Origin: Mycolicibacterium hodleri
GTDB lineage: Bacteria; Actinomycetota; Actinomycetes; Mycobacteriales; Mycobacteriaceae
Length of the DNA stretch: 64,000 bases
Assembly: GCF_006439015.1 (NCBI RefSeq)
Contig: NZ_RCZG01000012.1
Location: 62,001 to 126,000 of the forward strand
Direction: 5' to 3'
Part shown: in pieces, positions 63,933 to 64,000 of the stretch
Position numbering within the stretch: the first letter of the stretch is position 1
How the letters are laid out: every line of letters starts with the position of its first letter
Notes under the pieces: model-generated
Told to the model about the DNA's origin: nothing
Database searches by the model: none
Seen by the model: only the letters and a program-made list of their open reading frames with translations
Program-made: the position numbers and the translations under genes

Positions 63933-64000
63933 TCACTTGTCCCCTGCCATCAGATCGACGAACTGGTCGAACAGGTACTCGGCGTCGTGGGGACCTGCTG
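63933..64000 (-). CDS. carA: Carbamoyl phosphate synthetase, small subunit (3' end only)
   Basis: Only the last 22 codons are visible, reading QQVPHDAEYLFDQFVDLMAG then DK and TGA at 63933. The HDAEYLFDQFV pattern is the usual CarA C-terminus, and the position 88 bp before carB agrees. The rest lies beyond the right window edge. Confidence 0.85.
   Translation of the reverse strand, partial: AGPHDAEYLFDQFVDLMAGDK

Overview
The window comes from a high-GC actinobacterium, almost certainly a Mycobacterium (Mycolicibacterium type). The diagnostic content is lprG with the P55 efflux pump, mihF, the whiA-yvcK-rapZ-uvrC block, gap-pgk-tpiA-secG-ppc, and a carA-carB-pyrF-mihF-gmk-rpoZ-coaBC-metK block. 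The order runs parallel to the M. tuberculosis chromosome from about Rv1383 (carA) to Rv1440 (secG), read right to left here. That synteny comes from memory, not from a database search.

Layout. 1-2900: a TetR regulator, a sulfotransferase and a DUF1214 protein in one minus-strand operon, preceded by a near-perfect palindrome that is a likely operator. 2984-11000: ppc, a small secreted protein, an ankyrin-repeat protein, secG, tpiA, pgk and gap. 11170-16186: whiA, yvcK, rapZ and uvrC. 16252-19651: a three-gene operon with ATGA overlaps encoding an unrecognised protein, a MurL-type muropeptide glutamate epimerase and a MurD2-type ligase. This is a second route to D-Glu in peptidoglycan precursors that I do not expect in mycobacteria. 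19687-26052: GNAT enzymes, a PH-domain membrane protein, the riboflavin genes ribH, ribBA and ribC, then lprG and P55.

26423-40997 is a genomic island of about 14.5 kb inserted between the convergent genes P55 and ribD, which I recall as adjacent in M. tuberculosis. It is bracketed by 93-bp direct repeats (about 89 percent identical) that carry the last codons and stop of ribD. The left copy is a diverged ribD tail; the right copy belongs to the intact gene. Inside is a ten-gene plus-strand operon (27403-37142): three family-2 glycosyltransferases, one GT4 glycosyltransferase, three integral membrane proteins, an HxxxDG acyltransferase, a lipoprotein alpha/beta hydrolase and a membrane-anchored GH16 glycanase. 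Together they look like a pathway that builds, acylates, exports and trims a cell-surface polysaccharide. The right end of the island is a graveyard of broken IS3 and IS21 elements. No integrase is visible.

40926-54100: ribD, rpe, rsmB, fmt, a LemA/DUF2207 pair, an ATPase-less PriA, a YhhN membrane protein, the LipI/LipH esterase pair, an SDR and a formamidase-like protein. 54098-64000: metK, coaBC, rpoZ, gmk, mihF, two related secreted proteins, pyrF, carB and the last codons of carA. Several strong hairpin terminators and two short tandem repeats (38-bp and 33-bp units) lie between genes.
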